Notes: a model not told the origin generated them from the letters alone. Shown: positions 50,422 to 61,874, numbered from the stretch's first letter. The stretch is DNA of 64,000 nucleotides from Cylicocyclus nassatus (GCA_958299035.1 CATQJL010000001.1:46998444-47062443); one strand, 5' to 3'. A program made the numbers and translations.

Positions 50422-52360
50422 TACTTGCATTTTCGTGTACTTGTTTGCAGGGACATTTAGAGCATAGAGTTTGTCAGAAGCAATTATTTCTGATGACGTG
50501 AAGCTATTTTGAAAAAGTCTACAAAGCTGGCACAAGCTGAAAAGGTTGACTACACATGCATACAAAAGCTAGAACTTTGTCCCTTTCCTTACTAAATGAG
50601 CCGCACAGATTGTTGTCGTTTTGTTTTGAAAATGAACACATGTAATGAAAAGGATCCGAGTTTGTGGTGCGTTCTCACTTGCTCTATTGAACTTCTATGC
50701 AACGAAGATTATGTGGTCTTTCCCCTATTAGATACTCCGTGGAATTCCGAACGATAATTGATGTTTACGTTTACCGCACATGTCACAGACCTTGTGCGTG
50801 AAATAGTATGTCGGTTAGCACTGTCGAAAAGATTGACATTTTGCAGTCTTTCTTCAGTAACATAAGCAAAAAAATGGTCTCTTTACTTTAGTCTGAAAAG
50901 CCAAAAACTTGCATACAAGCAGAATTAAGAATTACAATGTATGAAAAATTTTAAGATTCTGATTTGGCTGCTAGAGATGCAGAAATTTCAGTAGTTTAGT
51001 CATCTAACGTTAATTCAACATGACTCAAAATATTTCGCTTCTCCTCAGAAAAGCGCCCGAAAGTAGCGGTTTCTTGTTAGTTAGGAGACCCCATAAAAAA
51101 AGAGTTATTTACATCTTTTTCCACTGTTCTTTTCCTTTGCTAGAAGTTTACGCTTGATTGTACGGAAGCCTGAAGCTGTCATACACACTTTGCTGATGCT
51201 CGTAGCGTCTTCAAAAGCTACTTGCTAAGCATCAGTTAAGTACGAACTAAGATTTGTGACATTATGCTCAAGACCGTGAAACTCCCAAGTAGTGATCTTG
51301 CTGAGGCACTTTAAGTACTAATTATATTCGTCTTTTTTACAGGAGAATTTTTTGCGGCCAAAGATTTACTAGCTCGAATTGTTTTGCGACATTATCAGCT
51401 CAGCATACTTTACTTCTTTGCACCTACAGCATTTTCAAAATCTCATCTATGCTAATTTCTGTCTTTGCGCTTTCATTGCATGATTATTTCAAAAAGAAAT
51501 TTTTGTGCGGGGGCAAAAAGACACCTTTTCATTAGCTTAACATTCACTCGATCGTGCTTTTTATCAGAGTGATAAGAAAATACTCGTAAATCCCCAACAT
51601 TGTTGATGGTGCATTGACTTGGTATTTGATTGCCCAGATTGTACTGAAGAAATAGTATCTCTAAGGTGTAAAAATCACTTGTATCGGGCAATGCGGTGTT
51701 GAAAAATTAGACTTAGTGCAGTAATTATATTTATTTTACGTCGTGGATATTCCGCAGTCATTTGCATAACAAGTCATTGAAAAAGCTTACTTATCTGCGT
51801 GAAGTAACCTGGTAACACTAAGTGTGAATGCGAGGTGCACAAAGGAAGGGAATTCATTCAATGTTTTCAAAAGCAGTATCAAAATAATTTTGTCTCGTTT
51901 TCTCCAATTGTTCAAAATGTTCCAACATATGCTTCTACTGAAAAATGATTCTTATTAATTTGCATCTTTGGCTTCGTTGAAATGACAGATTGTTCATGAC
52001 ACTATCAATGAAAATGGAGGTTTCTGCATATTTCCGTAATCCTTGAATGTTCCTAGAGTGCTAACAACAAACATGATCACCTTGCTTTCATCGTTTCCTC
52101 ATTGGTTTATCCGTGATTCAACGAAAAGCGGCTGATGCACCACTAATTTTTATATTTCACTATCTAGAGATAATACAAACATTATTTAATCCCTATCTTG
52201 TCAACGGTATCTCTCAAAACTGCTCCTCTCTACTTGTTTGCCCCTGGAGACCACTGGTTATCCAATTTGTGAATGTTCGCTTAAGATGCCTTAGCAAGCT
52301 AAGGTAAACGGGTGAAAATACGCAAAATTCACTGCCTTTTGCATGGTCCAAATTATACCC

Positions 52361-52485
52361 TTACAAGGGAAGGATACTTAGTCGAAGTGGCGTTCTCACA
52401 TAAAACGTACACTACCTTATAGAGCATGGAACGCTGATTCCAAACCTGCTTTCGCTACCTGCAAAGCGCTTCTGGAAGGGAGTTC
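52361..52485. repeat. Diverged inverted repeat inside spacer, left half
   Basis: TTACAAGGGAAGGATACTTA, then TCGAAGTGGCGTT, TAGAGCATGGAA, TTTCGCTA and GCAAAGCGCTTCTGGAAGG recur inverted at 52716-52840. Coordinates sum to 105201. I judge the identity to be roughly 80%, much lower than the outer arms, so it is older. Confidence 0.75.
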
Positions 52486-52715
52486 TGAGAATTTTCTGAG
52501 GTAAAAATTCATTCACTTGACCAAAATAAAAGTAGGTGTTGAGGTCTTTCCGGCGCTTAAAAGGAGTAATAATTGACATGAGTTAGTTGAGTTAAAGATC
52601 CTTTTTCTATAAAACGCTCATGTAGTAATCATGGGCCCACTGAGCTCACAGAATAAGATTCTGATAGATTTTATTGTAGCGTCGCTTTTAAATTTTTGCA
52701 CTAAAAAGTTATCAT

Positions 52716-52840
52716 AACTCCCCTTCCAGAAGCGCTTTGCAGATAGCGAAAGTAGTCTTGAAATCAGCATTCCATGCTCTATAAGATAAAAAACAATATA
52801 TATTCAAACGCCACTTCGACCAAGTATCCATCCCTTGTTA
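52716..52840. repeat. Diverged inverted repeat inside spacer, right half
   Basis: Inverted counterpart of 52361-52485, from CCCTTCCAGAAGCGCTTTGC to ATCCCTTGTTA, with several substitutions and short local differences. Confidence 0.75.
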
Positions 52841-53025
52841 GTACTGGGAGTTTATCAATCAAAAAAAAGTTTTCAGTCTGCAGCGCAGGTGCAAGCATTA
52901 TTGAAAATCCTCGACACAGCCTGGCACATCGCATTGTGCTGGTGAAATGAGGCTAACAAATGAAAGTTGCCAGCCACTTATCTAGAAATGCCAGAAGTAC
53001 ACATTTGAGTAATTCATATTCGATC

Positions 53026-55416
53026 AAAGATGTAAATAACTCTTTTTTTATGGGGTCTCCTAACTAACAAGAAACCGCTACTTTCGGGCGCTTTTCTGAG
53101 GAGAAGCGAAATATTTTGAGTCATGTTGAATTAACGTTAGATGACTAAACTACTGAAATTTCTGCATCTCTAGCAGCCAAATCAGAATCTTAAAATTTTT
53201 CATACATTGTAATTCTTAATTCTGCTTGTATGCAAGTTTTTGGCTTTTCAGACTAAAGTAAAGAGACCATTTTTTTGCTTATGTTACTGAAGAAAGACTG
53301 CAAAATGTCAATCTTTTCGACAGTGCTAACCGACATACTATTTCACGCACAAGGTCTGTGACATGTGCGGTAAACGTAAACATCAATTATCGTTCGGAAT
53401 TCCACGGAGTATCTAATAGGGGAAAGACCACATAATCTTCGTTGCATAGAAGTTCAATAGAGCAAGTGAGAACGCACCACAAACTCGGATCCTTTTCATT
53501 ACATGTGTTCATTTTCAAAACAAAACGACAACAATCTGTGCGGCTCATTTAGTAAGGAAAGGGACAAAGTTCTAGCTTTTGTATGCATGTGTAGTCAACC
53601 TTTTCAGCTTGTGCCAGCTTTGTAGACTTTTTCAAAATAGCTTCACGTCATCAGAAATAATTGCTTCTGACAAACTCTATGCTCTAAATGTCCCTGCAAA
53701 CAAGTACACGAAAATGCAAGTATTAGGCTGTTGCAAAAATAATGTCCGTTTTGCTAAGTTCTAGGTTGAAAGCTATAACTTTGTCCAGTCTTTTTTACTA
53801 TGCAATCAAGACTATCAAAAGCAGTAACCTTCCGTAACCTAACACCCACCTGCTAATGGTGATATATCAAATGAGAAGAAAACTATGCGTCAAAAAACCG
53901 AAAGTTTTCTTACAACTTCCTCCAAATTTTGTTCCTATGGCTGCTGATCAGCTTATTTTGTAGACGCAAATAAGTAGTATATAGGGGCCTGCATGATCGC
54001 GAGAGTCGGACGCACGTACTGCCATTGCGCCGCGCACGTCCGACGTCACTGAGGCAGGTACCGAACTTGTTCTGTTTAGCCGTTTCGTCCAGTTCACTCA
54101 TTCGCTATTGGTCCAATGCGCTGATCAATAGCAGAGGGGTGAACCAAATGAACTTGTTGAATAAGATAAGTCTGACACCTACCTGAGTCTGACACCTACC
54201 ATCAAAAGCAGTAACCTTCCGTAACCTAATACGCACCTGCTAATGGTGATATCTCAAATGAGAAGAAAACTATGCGTCAAAAAACCGAATTTCTTACAAC
54301 TTCCTTCGTGGGACGGACATCAGATGTGCGCGGCGCAATGGTCGTACGCACGTCCGTCTCTAGCGATCATGCAGGCCCGTACCCATGTGTAGAAAAAAAC
54401 TGCAACAAAGGGTCTGCGAAAAGAAAAGATAGGTATCCAAAATTGTTCACTTTTTTCAGCCTATTTGTAGTTCGACAAAAGGCCCCAAACCGTAAAAATT
54501 TAGAATTCTCATGCTCTGAATCTAAGGTTTTCTGCAAAAATTGCAGGCAAGATATCCCAAACTCAGGCACACAGAAATGGGCGGAGCTTCGGCGACGCCT
54601 CAATAAATTTTTTTTTCAAAACGTAAAATGCCAGGCAGCAAGTATTTGGGGCATCGATTTCTCAGTCCAAACGTATTCGAAGAAATAATCACTAAACGTG
54701 CAATATATAAACAATACTCATTCCATACGGTAGCTGTGTTATCATAAGAAAACGTTCATTTGCGCCTCAATAGTGGCCAAAAGAGCAATGAAAGCCCGAT
54801 TTTGAGTGCGGATGTGTAAATTGTTGGTAAAATTCTCACAGATAAGAAAAGCTAATTTCTACCACTATTAGAAGGTATTAGGCTTTCCGGAAAATAATGT
54901 CGCATCGCGTTTTATCATGCAATATCGCGGCAGGGTGAGCAGGAATTAGTAAATAGGGTACCACCTGATAGATTAAAGCACGCACTACAAATGAAGCTCG
55001 AACCTTCGCCCCAGGGTTGATTTGCGTGTTTGGAGCCAAACTTTATGAGGCACTAAAGATCTGAAAAACGGAAAAAATCGCATCTCCATTCAGAAAACTC
55101 CTGGAAACTTCTAGCTTGCTCACGTATGGATTCATTATACTAGACACTCGTACGCACATTTTCGTAGTTTTTCCATGGCTGGAAATTGAGAAAGCGAAAT
55201 TCGGCACATTCCTGTTAAAGCAATCCTGAGCTTCTCTGAAATAGGTGATTCTGTAGTACGAACCTTCGGGAGTCTAACCATGAACCTTCAGCTTTAGACT
55301 TTAGGTTTCCGAGAAAAACCAAATTGTTTGCAAAAAGCCTGAAAAACGCGACATGCTCGTACTTTTGACCTGATTTTGTTTGTTGTACTGGAGCCACGGA
55401 AAAATACTGGATGGTA
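53026..55416. repeat. Large inverted repeat 1, right arm (2391 bp)
   Basis: Mirror of 48728-51118. Its outer end at TGGTA matches the first base after the N gap, so homology stops only because the left contig starts there. It contains the mirrored nested repeats at 53982-54050 and 54311-54379, direct repeats at 53814-53920 and 54201-54303, and mariner-like motifs at 53723-53755 and 54878-54910. Confidence 0.95.
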
Positions 55417-55945
55417 ACGGGTAAGTAATAAACTGCATGATTTCGTGTATATTTTACATCTGCATATAATTTATCATATATCTGCACAAACTATACAGGT
55501 GACTGTCAATGTGGAGAGTACATGCCTGTGCAGATTGGGCTTAACACTTCTATGGACGGAGATACCATTTCTCGGTTGTCTAAAATTTTTTATTCTAGAA
55601 TCGAATTTCAGGGAGAGCAAGATTTCCGCGGAGATTTCTAAACTATCTTTTGGAGCTTGCTGCTGTATCATATGATACCCCATTCGCTGATTTCTGTGGT
55701 CACACTGTCTGGTAGGATGCCATGCCACATTAATTTCCGGACAACCCAATACTTGGAGACAGCTTTCCAATGATATGCATCTATATTGGAAAAGGAAGTT
55801 TGGGCCTACATCAATCGTTGAACTCTCATCTTGTGGTCCATACGGGAAGTCTTTGGTGCCTCGCATGCATATCTAGGGGAAAAGCAGGCTATTCTTGTTG
55901 TCCACAACTTTTCCCACTTTCCCATGGTACTGTAACACATGCATT
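55417..55945. other. Unique stretch between the two inverted repeats
   Basis: This 529-bp AT-rich stretch has no recognised gene. The longest open frame, 130 codons on the minus strand, has no familiar domain and reads through a mariner-like end motif at 55720-55749. Confidence 0.65.
55720..55749 (-). repeat. Mariner-like terminal motif, diverged
   Basis: The minus strand reads TTGGGTTGTCCGGAAATTAA after a TA. It is a third version of the motif at 49234-49266 and lies outside the inverted-repeat arms, so the motif is dispersed rather than only mirrored. Confidence 0.35.
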
Positions 55946-56008
55946 TACAATACCACCCGTAATTTGTGAAAAAAAATGGCGGCGGCACTTAACTTACGCG
56001 GCGCCGCC

Positions 56009-56076
56009 GAAGTTAGGTGACTTTTGCCGCGTCGCGCGGCAAAAGTCAGCGGAAAAGCGGCAAAAGTCACCTAACT
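56009..56076. repeat. GC-rich perfect hairpin in arm 2
   Basis: A 21-bp sequence at 56009-56029 (AAGTTAGGTGACTTTTGCCG then C) is repeated exactly inverted at 56056-56076, separated by 26 bases that contain GTCGCGCGGCAAAAGTCAGC. A third partial copy of GGCAAAAGTCA lies in the loop. The AT-rich surroundings make it stand out. It is mirrored at 59553-59620. Confidence 0.9.
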
Positions 56077-56571
56077 TTGTCGCGCAACGCCTAACTTTTT
56101 ATAAAAAAAGACCTTATCTTGATTCAAAATTTATGAATTCTATATATAAGAGTACCATTCAACTCAGCTCGGCGAGGCGCATCTTCCAATATACGGATGT
56201 GCCTAGTTGTGGGATATAAGTTTCTTTCCTGGAATTTTAGTGTAAATGGACCATTCAGTGTGCTTATTCCAGAGGCTACGTACACATTCTATTGAGCACA
56301 GCAGAAATAGGGCAGGTATAGTTTAAGAGCTCGTTCTGCATGGATATATGTGAAACTGGGCAGCTCATTCTGCATGGATATGTGTGAAAGTGGGCTTTTC
56401 TCGGCGAAGTATGACGGGTCCCAAAATGCAGGAAGACAAAGGGAAATGGTTGGAAATCGCATGAGAAGCACATATCGCGGAATGCCGCGCGTGCTGTGCA
56501 ATGTACAATACCACTCACAGAACGGGAATTGCGCGAAATTCCAGAAATTTCGCGATTCCGGATTATCGCAA

Positions 56572-57225
56572 ATTATGCAGCGCCATAACTTCCTTCGGAA
56601 TTAATATATTCTAAATTCGAAAGCAGCACTGTGTTCATCTCGTCAAGGCGAATCTTTCTACATACGTCATGTCATCTATATCTTGTTTTCAGTTTTCTCA
56701 AATTGTTCTGAGGAGGTCCCTTTGCAAGTATGTAACGCAGCGCCTATCCAACTTGAAAGCTTCCAGTAAGCACCATTCGATAGTGCTCTTCTTGTGCATT
56801 ATAGTGCGCTAGTAAGCTGCCGCAGACTTCTTTTCAAAAGAGAAAAAAGCGTTGGTAAATTCTGGAAAAATCACTCGTTTCCAGATTCTACTCGCCGTAA
56901 CTTTCTTTGGAGTGGATATTTTCTGAATCCGAAAAATGCATTGTGCTCAGCTCATCAAGGCAAATCTTTCGGTATGCAGAATGTCTTTGATATCTCGATT
57001 TCAGTATTCTCAAAACTTTCTGCGGACGTCTCTTCGCAAAGGTGTGAAGCAGCGCGTATTGCCCCCAGTACATTCAGAAAGAAATTTTCGATAGTACTTC
57101 TTTTGTAGATTATGGAGCGCTAGAAAGTAGCCGCACACTCCTTTTCAAAGGAGTTAGAAGGGCTGGTGAATTCTGGAAAAATCATGTCCTTCTAAATTTT
57201 TCTCAACGTAACTCTAAAATATGAA
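56572..57225 (+). repeat. Degenerate ~311-bp tandem repeat in arm 2
   Basis: Anchors CATAACTTCCTT (56584), CGTAACTTTCTT (56896) and CGTAACTC (57207) are 311-312 bp apart. Between them other blocks recur in the same order: TCATCTCGTCAAGGCGAATCT with TCAGCTCATCAAGGCAAATCT broken by substitutions, then GCTTTTCAAAAG-type and TCTGGAAAAATCA blocks. There are two full diverged units and the start of a third, mirrored at about 58404-59057. Confidence 0.7.
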
Positions 57226-57721
57226 GCTCTCTTGCTAAGCAGATGTGATTTTCGTAACCAGCAGGTCGGATAACCCTTAAGTGCAAGTTTTCAAAGATTT
57301 TCAAGTAATTTCATTTTTTCTCGTTTTACGCTTTGAAGCTGGCCGATGGATTTTGGTCAAAATGTTGATGCTCCTGGATTGTAAGGAAACTTCGCTTATA
57401 GAGGTTTTCGAACACGCTCTTTACGAAAATCGTGGTCTTTGAGGATTGCAGGGTCTTTTTGGTGAGATACGGTGAGGTGACTGTAACTGCATCACGAAAG
57501 TGCGTAAATTGGCCCGCACTTCTCGTGTATCTGTCAGCAACCTTGCCTGCTTGCTTTTCTCAGCCAAAGTTACTAGGAACTGCGCTACCGAATGGCGCAT
57601 GAATCAGGCTCTAGTCTGTAAAAATCACCGAGTTACGAGCCTATGAAAACACGTTCTCATGAATTTTGCCCAAATTGTAAAGATCGCAAATCTCGTCGAA
57701 ATTCCACCGTGAGCGCTTGTA

Positions 57722-57907
57722 TGACACTCGCATTGCGGATATTGTGTTCGCTTCGCCCAAAAACTCCCACTGTATTGAATATGGTACTTGCATATGCTTC
57801 AGCTGCTCAGTTGAATATCAGAGCTATTTCAGTGGCTAGAACTCAAACTACTAAATCTAACACAATAAGATCCATTAAGGACGCGAAAGATTTTGATCAG
57901 CGTGTTG
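57722..57907. other. Spacer of inverted repeat 2
   Basis: A 186-bp unique loop around the symmetry axis at 57814.5. An open frame of 109 codons crosses it but runs into both arms and matches nothing I recognise. Confidence 0.8.
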
Positions 57908-59683
57908 TACAAGCGCTCACGGTGGAATTTCGACGAGATTTGCGATCTTTAGATTTTGGGCAAAATTCATGAGGACGTGTTTTCATAGGCTCGTAACTCG
58001 GTGATTTTTACAGACTGGAGCCTGATTCAAGCACCATTCGGTAGCGCAGTTCCTAGTAACTTTGGCTGAGAAAAGCAAGCAGGCAAGGTTGCTGACAGAT
58101 ACACGAGAAGTGCGGGCCAATTTACGCACTTTCGTGATGCAGTTACAGTCACCTCACCGTATCTCACCAAAAAGACCCTGTAATCCTCAAAGACCACGAT
58201 TTTCGTAAAGAGCGTGTTCGAAAACCTCTATAAGCGAACTTTCCTTACAATTTAAGAGCATGAACATTTTGACCAAAATCCATCGGCCAGCTTCAAAGCG
58301 TAAAACGAGAAAAAATGAAATTACTTGAAAATCTTGGAAAACTTGCACTTAAGGGTTATCCGACCTGCTGGTTACGAAAATCACATCTGCTTAGCAAGAG
58401 AGCTTCATATTTTAGAGTTACGTTGAGAAAAATTTAGAAGGACATGATTTTTCCAGAATTCACCAGCCCTTCTAACTCCTTTGAAAAGGAGTGTGCGGCT
58501 ACTTTCTAGCGCTCCATAATCTACAAAAGAAGTACTATCGAAAATTTCTTTCTGAATGTACTGGGGGCAATACGCGCTGCTTCACACCTTTGCGAAGAGA
58601 CGTCCGCAGAAAGTTTTGAGAATACTGAAATCGAGATATCAAAGACATTCTGCATACCGAAAGATTTGCCTTGATGAGCTGAGCACAATGCATTTTTCGG
58701 ATTCAGAAAATATCCACTCCAAAGAAAGTTACGGCGAGTAGAATCTGGAAACGAGTGATTTTTCCAGAATTTACCAACGCTTTTTTCTCTTTTGAAAAGA
58801 AGTCTGCGGCAGCTTACTAGCGCACTATAATGCACAAGAAGAGCACTATCGAATGGTGCTTACTGGAAGCTTTCAAGTTGGATAGGCGCTGCGTTACATA
58901 CTTGCAAAGGGACCTCCTCAGAACAATTTGAGAAAACTGAAAACAAGATATAGATGACATGACGTATGTAGAAAGATTCGCCTTGACGAGATGAACACAG
59001 TGCTGCTTTCGAATTTAGAATATATTAATTCCGAAGGAAGTTATGGCGCTGCATAATTTGCGATAATCCGGAATCGCGAAATTTCTGGAATTTCGCGCAA
59101 TTCCCGTTCTGTGAGTGGTATTGTACATTGCACAGCACGCGCGGCATTCCGCGATATGTGCTTCTCATGCGATTTCCAACCATTTCCCTTTGTCTTCCTG
59201 CATTTTGGGACCCGTCATACTTCGCCGAGAAAAGCCCACTTTCACACATATCCATGCAGCATGAGCTGCCCAGTTTCACATATATCCATGCAGAACGAGC
59301 TCTTAAACTATACCTGCCCTATTTCTGCTGTGCTCAATAGAATGTGTACGTAGCCTCTGGAATAAGCACACTGAATGGTCCATTTACACTAAAATTCCAG
59401 GAAAGAAACTTATATCCCACAACTAGGCACATCCGTATATTGGAAGATGCGCCTCGCCGAGCTGAGTTGAATGGTACTCTTATATATAGAATTCATAAAT
59501 TTTGAATCAAGATAAGGTCTTTTTTTATAAAAAGTTAGGCGTTGCGCGACAAAGTTAGGTGACTTTTGCCGCTTTTCCGCTGACTTTTGCCGCGCGACGC
59601 GGCAAAAGTCACCTAACTTCGGCGGCGCCGCGTAAGTTAAGTGCCGCCGCCATTTTTTTTCACAAATTACGGGTGGTATTGTA
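57908..59683. repeat. Large inverted repeat 2, right arm (1776 bp)
   Basis: Mirror of 55946-57721. Differences from the left arm cluster near its inner end, for example near 57953, 57973, 58018, 58031-58034, 58182 and 58246-58263. The outer end at GGTGGTATTGTA is followed by unrelated sequence. Confidence 0.94.
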
Positions 59684-60129
59684 GGTTGTGAAGAAAGTTC
59701 CACCAAATAGACGTTGAGCTAATTTGTTTCGTCTTTACCCTCATCATAAGTGCCTGTCAAACAACGGTATTTTGATCATGTGTACTGACGACCTTACACT
59801 TAGACTTCTGATAAGATATATCATGGATACTTTTTTCCAAGAAGCGCGCTGGCGGTGTTTCGAAACAGTGAGTTGTGTTTTGGTTGAGAAATAGGTCAGG
59901 TACCGGAACCATAGCGGATGTCGCTTCATCTGTCCAATAAGGGCATGAACGATTGTCAAACCAAACTTCTGCGACATCCTCGCGTCTATAATCTGAAAAT
60001 GTGCTTTATCGCAGATCTCGCAACGGATTACTCTTTTTTTTTGGAGGACTTTCTAGTTTATCGCTATTTTTCAAAGCTAGATGGTGTGTGTGGTCGCTGG
60101 CGCCATCGCGCACTAAGAACATTTCCCTT
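59684..60129. other. AT-rich stretch, nothing identified
   Basis: No repeat, RNA gene or convincing exon seen. A 184-codon plus-strand open frame (59918-60472) starts here but owes most of its length to the foldback element at 60130-60304. Confidence 0.6.
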
Positions 60130-60304
60130 CAGACAATCGCAAATAGTTCCGGGAAAAACTGAAGCTCTAAAACATTCAAGGGGACACGGACACTCCTATT
60201 GGAGCTGCCAGGTAGGGCGGGGCCCACCCACACGGCCCAATAGGAGCGTCCACTCCAGAAGTTTTAGAAGTTCAGTTTTCCCGAAAGTAGTTTGCGATTG
60301 TCTG
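60130..60304. mobile_element. ~175-bp foldback (MITE-like) element
   Basis: CAGACAATCGCAAA at the left end is inverted as TTTGCGATTGTCTG at the right. The match continues inward through CGGGAAAA, ACTGAA, CTAAAAC and CTCCTATTGG with small gaps. The centre is GC-rich (GGGCGGGGCCCACCC). Near-complete self-complementarity without coding potential is typical of miniature inverted-repeat elements. No clear target-site duplication was found, so the family is unknown. Confidence 0.6.
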
Positions 60305-61412
60305 AGCCAAACCAGGCCCTTGCATACGCATTCAATTTTGGCAATCATAGAAAGAATGCAGAATTCCTTTACAGGCCTAAAAAAACTGCAAGAGTACACT
60401 TTTTTGAGCATACTCCGCAGTTCTGTCTCTTTTTTAAAGCGAGACTGTTCTTCAGTTGACGCAATTTACTAGGAGTAGATCTGCTTGGGTCCTATTTCTA
60501 GGTCTTCCATCAAGTTGATGGCATGCTTAATGTTTCTAAAAGTGATTCTATTATGACGGAGCATACATACACCATCTCCAAAGATGTTGATAGGGCAGGT
60601 TTAACCCTGGGTTTCTTAATAGCAGCACATTAGCCTTCCTACCCATAACTTGATGTGGTTGAACCGAAGCATAAATAGCGACAAATTTCACTCCGATCAG
60701 GTGTCTAATTGCTATTATGCTTCTTCTTGACCTTAGTAAAAAGTAGAAGGGTAGCAATGATTTGTATCGATTCGTGCCACCTTATTCTAACAAGTTGCTC
60801 AAAGGACAAGCGTAATTTTCTCCAGGTAAGCACAAATATCAGAGGTAAAGACGAAATAGAATTGAGTAAGGAGTACTATGCTTGATGCAAGGATTTATGA
60901 TATGCCCCTTTCCACAAAAGTGTAAATACTTTTGTGCAGAAGAAGCAGCTTTGAACTTATTGTGATGTTGTGCACATTTATCAACATAAAGCATAGCTCC
61001 GTTAACACCTCACATCCCATGAGGTATTTCCATCAGAGGAATTTCTCTTATTTTCACCCGAATCCATTCTGTTTTGTGCAAATATTTTCTTGGGATTGTT
61101 CATCTGCTTTTATGTTCGTCGGCAATGGCGACATAAATCATCATTGAAAAAAGAATGTGAAATGCGGCACCAGAGGCATCGTTCGCGTTCAGAAGCGAAA
61201 CAAATTTCTCTACAATGTTTTTCGACAGCTTCAATTCCATTATCCATTGATCTATGGGCATGGTTTTTGGTCTAAGCGAACAGCACGACTTGCACCGTCT
61301 GTACCTCTTCTCACATCGCTAAATGCTGACGAGTTCACTCATCCGCACATTTCGCTACTTTCATCCTCATTATGTTCATCCGCCTGAATGCCCGCGTAGC
61401 ACAGAAAGTTAC
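60305..61412. other. AT-rich stretch, nothing identified
   Basis: Only short open frames without familiar sequence. No tRNA, spliced-leader RNA or repeat structure was recognised. It could be intergenic or intronic. Confidence 0.55.
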
Positions 61413-61558
61413 TTGCAACAAAACATTAGTCAACACACGATTAGACAACATTTTTGCCGGAGGGCTCAGACCAATTTGTGCGGCTCCTGGGACAGAGACC
61501 AATTCCTGAGGGGCATAGTCTTTAGCAGAAGCATTTCCTGGTTGGCTTCCTGCTTCAG
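61413..61558 (-). CDS. Candidate internal exon, unknown protein
   Basis: The minus-strand frame is open from about 61566 to 61335 and has higher GC and more protein-like composition than its surroundings, with the stretch SVPGAAQIGLSPPAKMLSNR. A possible acceptor AACAG precedes it and a possible donor CAA|GTAAC ends it. That would give 146 bp, meaning two bases plus 48 codons. The acceptor is weak because it lacks the nematode TTTTCAG form. No family was recognised. A chance open frame remains quite possible. Confidence 0.25.
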
Positions 61559-61707
61559 CTGTTTTTCAAAGCTCTGCTTTTCAGTGATTTATTTGTGCCA
61601 TGCATACATTGTTAGAACCAAACCGAGTTGGAGTTTTTTATCTGAATGCTTCGAAGACCAATTTCTGCTATAAGGCGGTAGTTGGACAAACCTGGTTCCA
61701 CAAATAT

Positions 61708-61713
61708 TTTATT
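61708..61713 (-). promoter_or_regulatory. Possible polyadenylation signal AATAAA
   Basis: The minus strand reads AAAATAAAATA about 160 bases downstream of the stop codon at 61875. The spacing is plausible for a short 3' untranslated region, but the hexamer is common by chance in AT-rich DNA. Confidence 0.25.
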
Positions 61714-61874
61714 TTGATGAAGGGGAACTTGCAACTTTCTATATCGACAATATATAACGCACTCCAAAATAAGCTCTGATGTTTCTCAGAAGTGATAGTC
61801 GGAATAGGAACAATGTGCCTGATTCAGAAATCCCTGTGTTACATTAGCTCATGTTCCGCGATTCCAGCAGAGTT

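Larger units (their letters stand above)
48728..51118. repeat. Large inverted repeat 1, left arm (2391 bp, cut by gap)
   Basis: Reverse complement of 53026-55416; paired coordinates always sum to 104144, so there is no net indel. Every segment I compared base by base was identical. The outer limit is set by the N gap, so the real arm may be longer. The inner limit is ACATCTTT, beyond which the sides diverge. No recognisable gene lies inside; open frames up to 138 codons are mirrored in the other arm and show no familiar domain. Confidence 0.95.
51119..53025. other. Unique spacer of inverted repeat 1, no gene seen
   Basis: This 1907-bp AT-rich stretch separates the two arms. The longest open frames are 64-72 codons and match nothing I recognise. 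It contains an older, diverged inverted repeat (52361-52485 with 52716-52840). No tRNA, spliced-leader or other RNA gene was seen. Confidence 0.7.
55946..57721. repeat. Large inverted repeat 2, left arm (1776 bp)
   Basis: Reverse complement of 57908-59683; coordinates sum to 115629. The outer limit is TACAATACCACCCG and the inner limit is GAGCGCTTGTA. I found one mismatch in the outer ~1.3 kb (near 56367) and at least 13 in the inner ~440 bp, with no net length change. No recognisable gene; mirrored open frames of 60-104 codons are unfamiliar. Confidence 0.94.

Noticed and set aside
48728..55416. Palindrome 1 as a simple missed-adapter foldback read
   Set aside because: Such artefacts mirror around a point with little or no loop. 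Here 1907 bp of unique sequence separates the arms. A PCR chimera is not excluded.
59918..60472. 184-codon plus-strand frame as a gene
   Set aside because: It crosses the self-complementary foldback at 60130-60304, and its sequence shows no domain or coding-like composition outside it.
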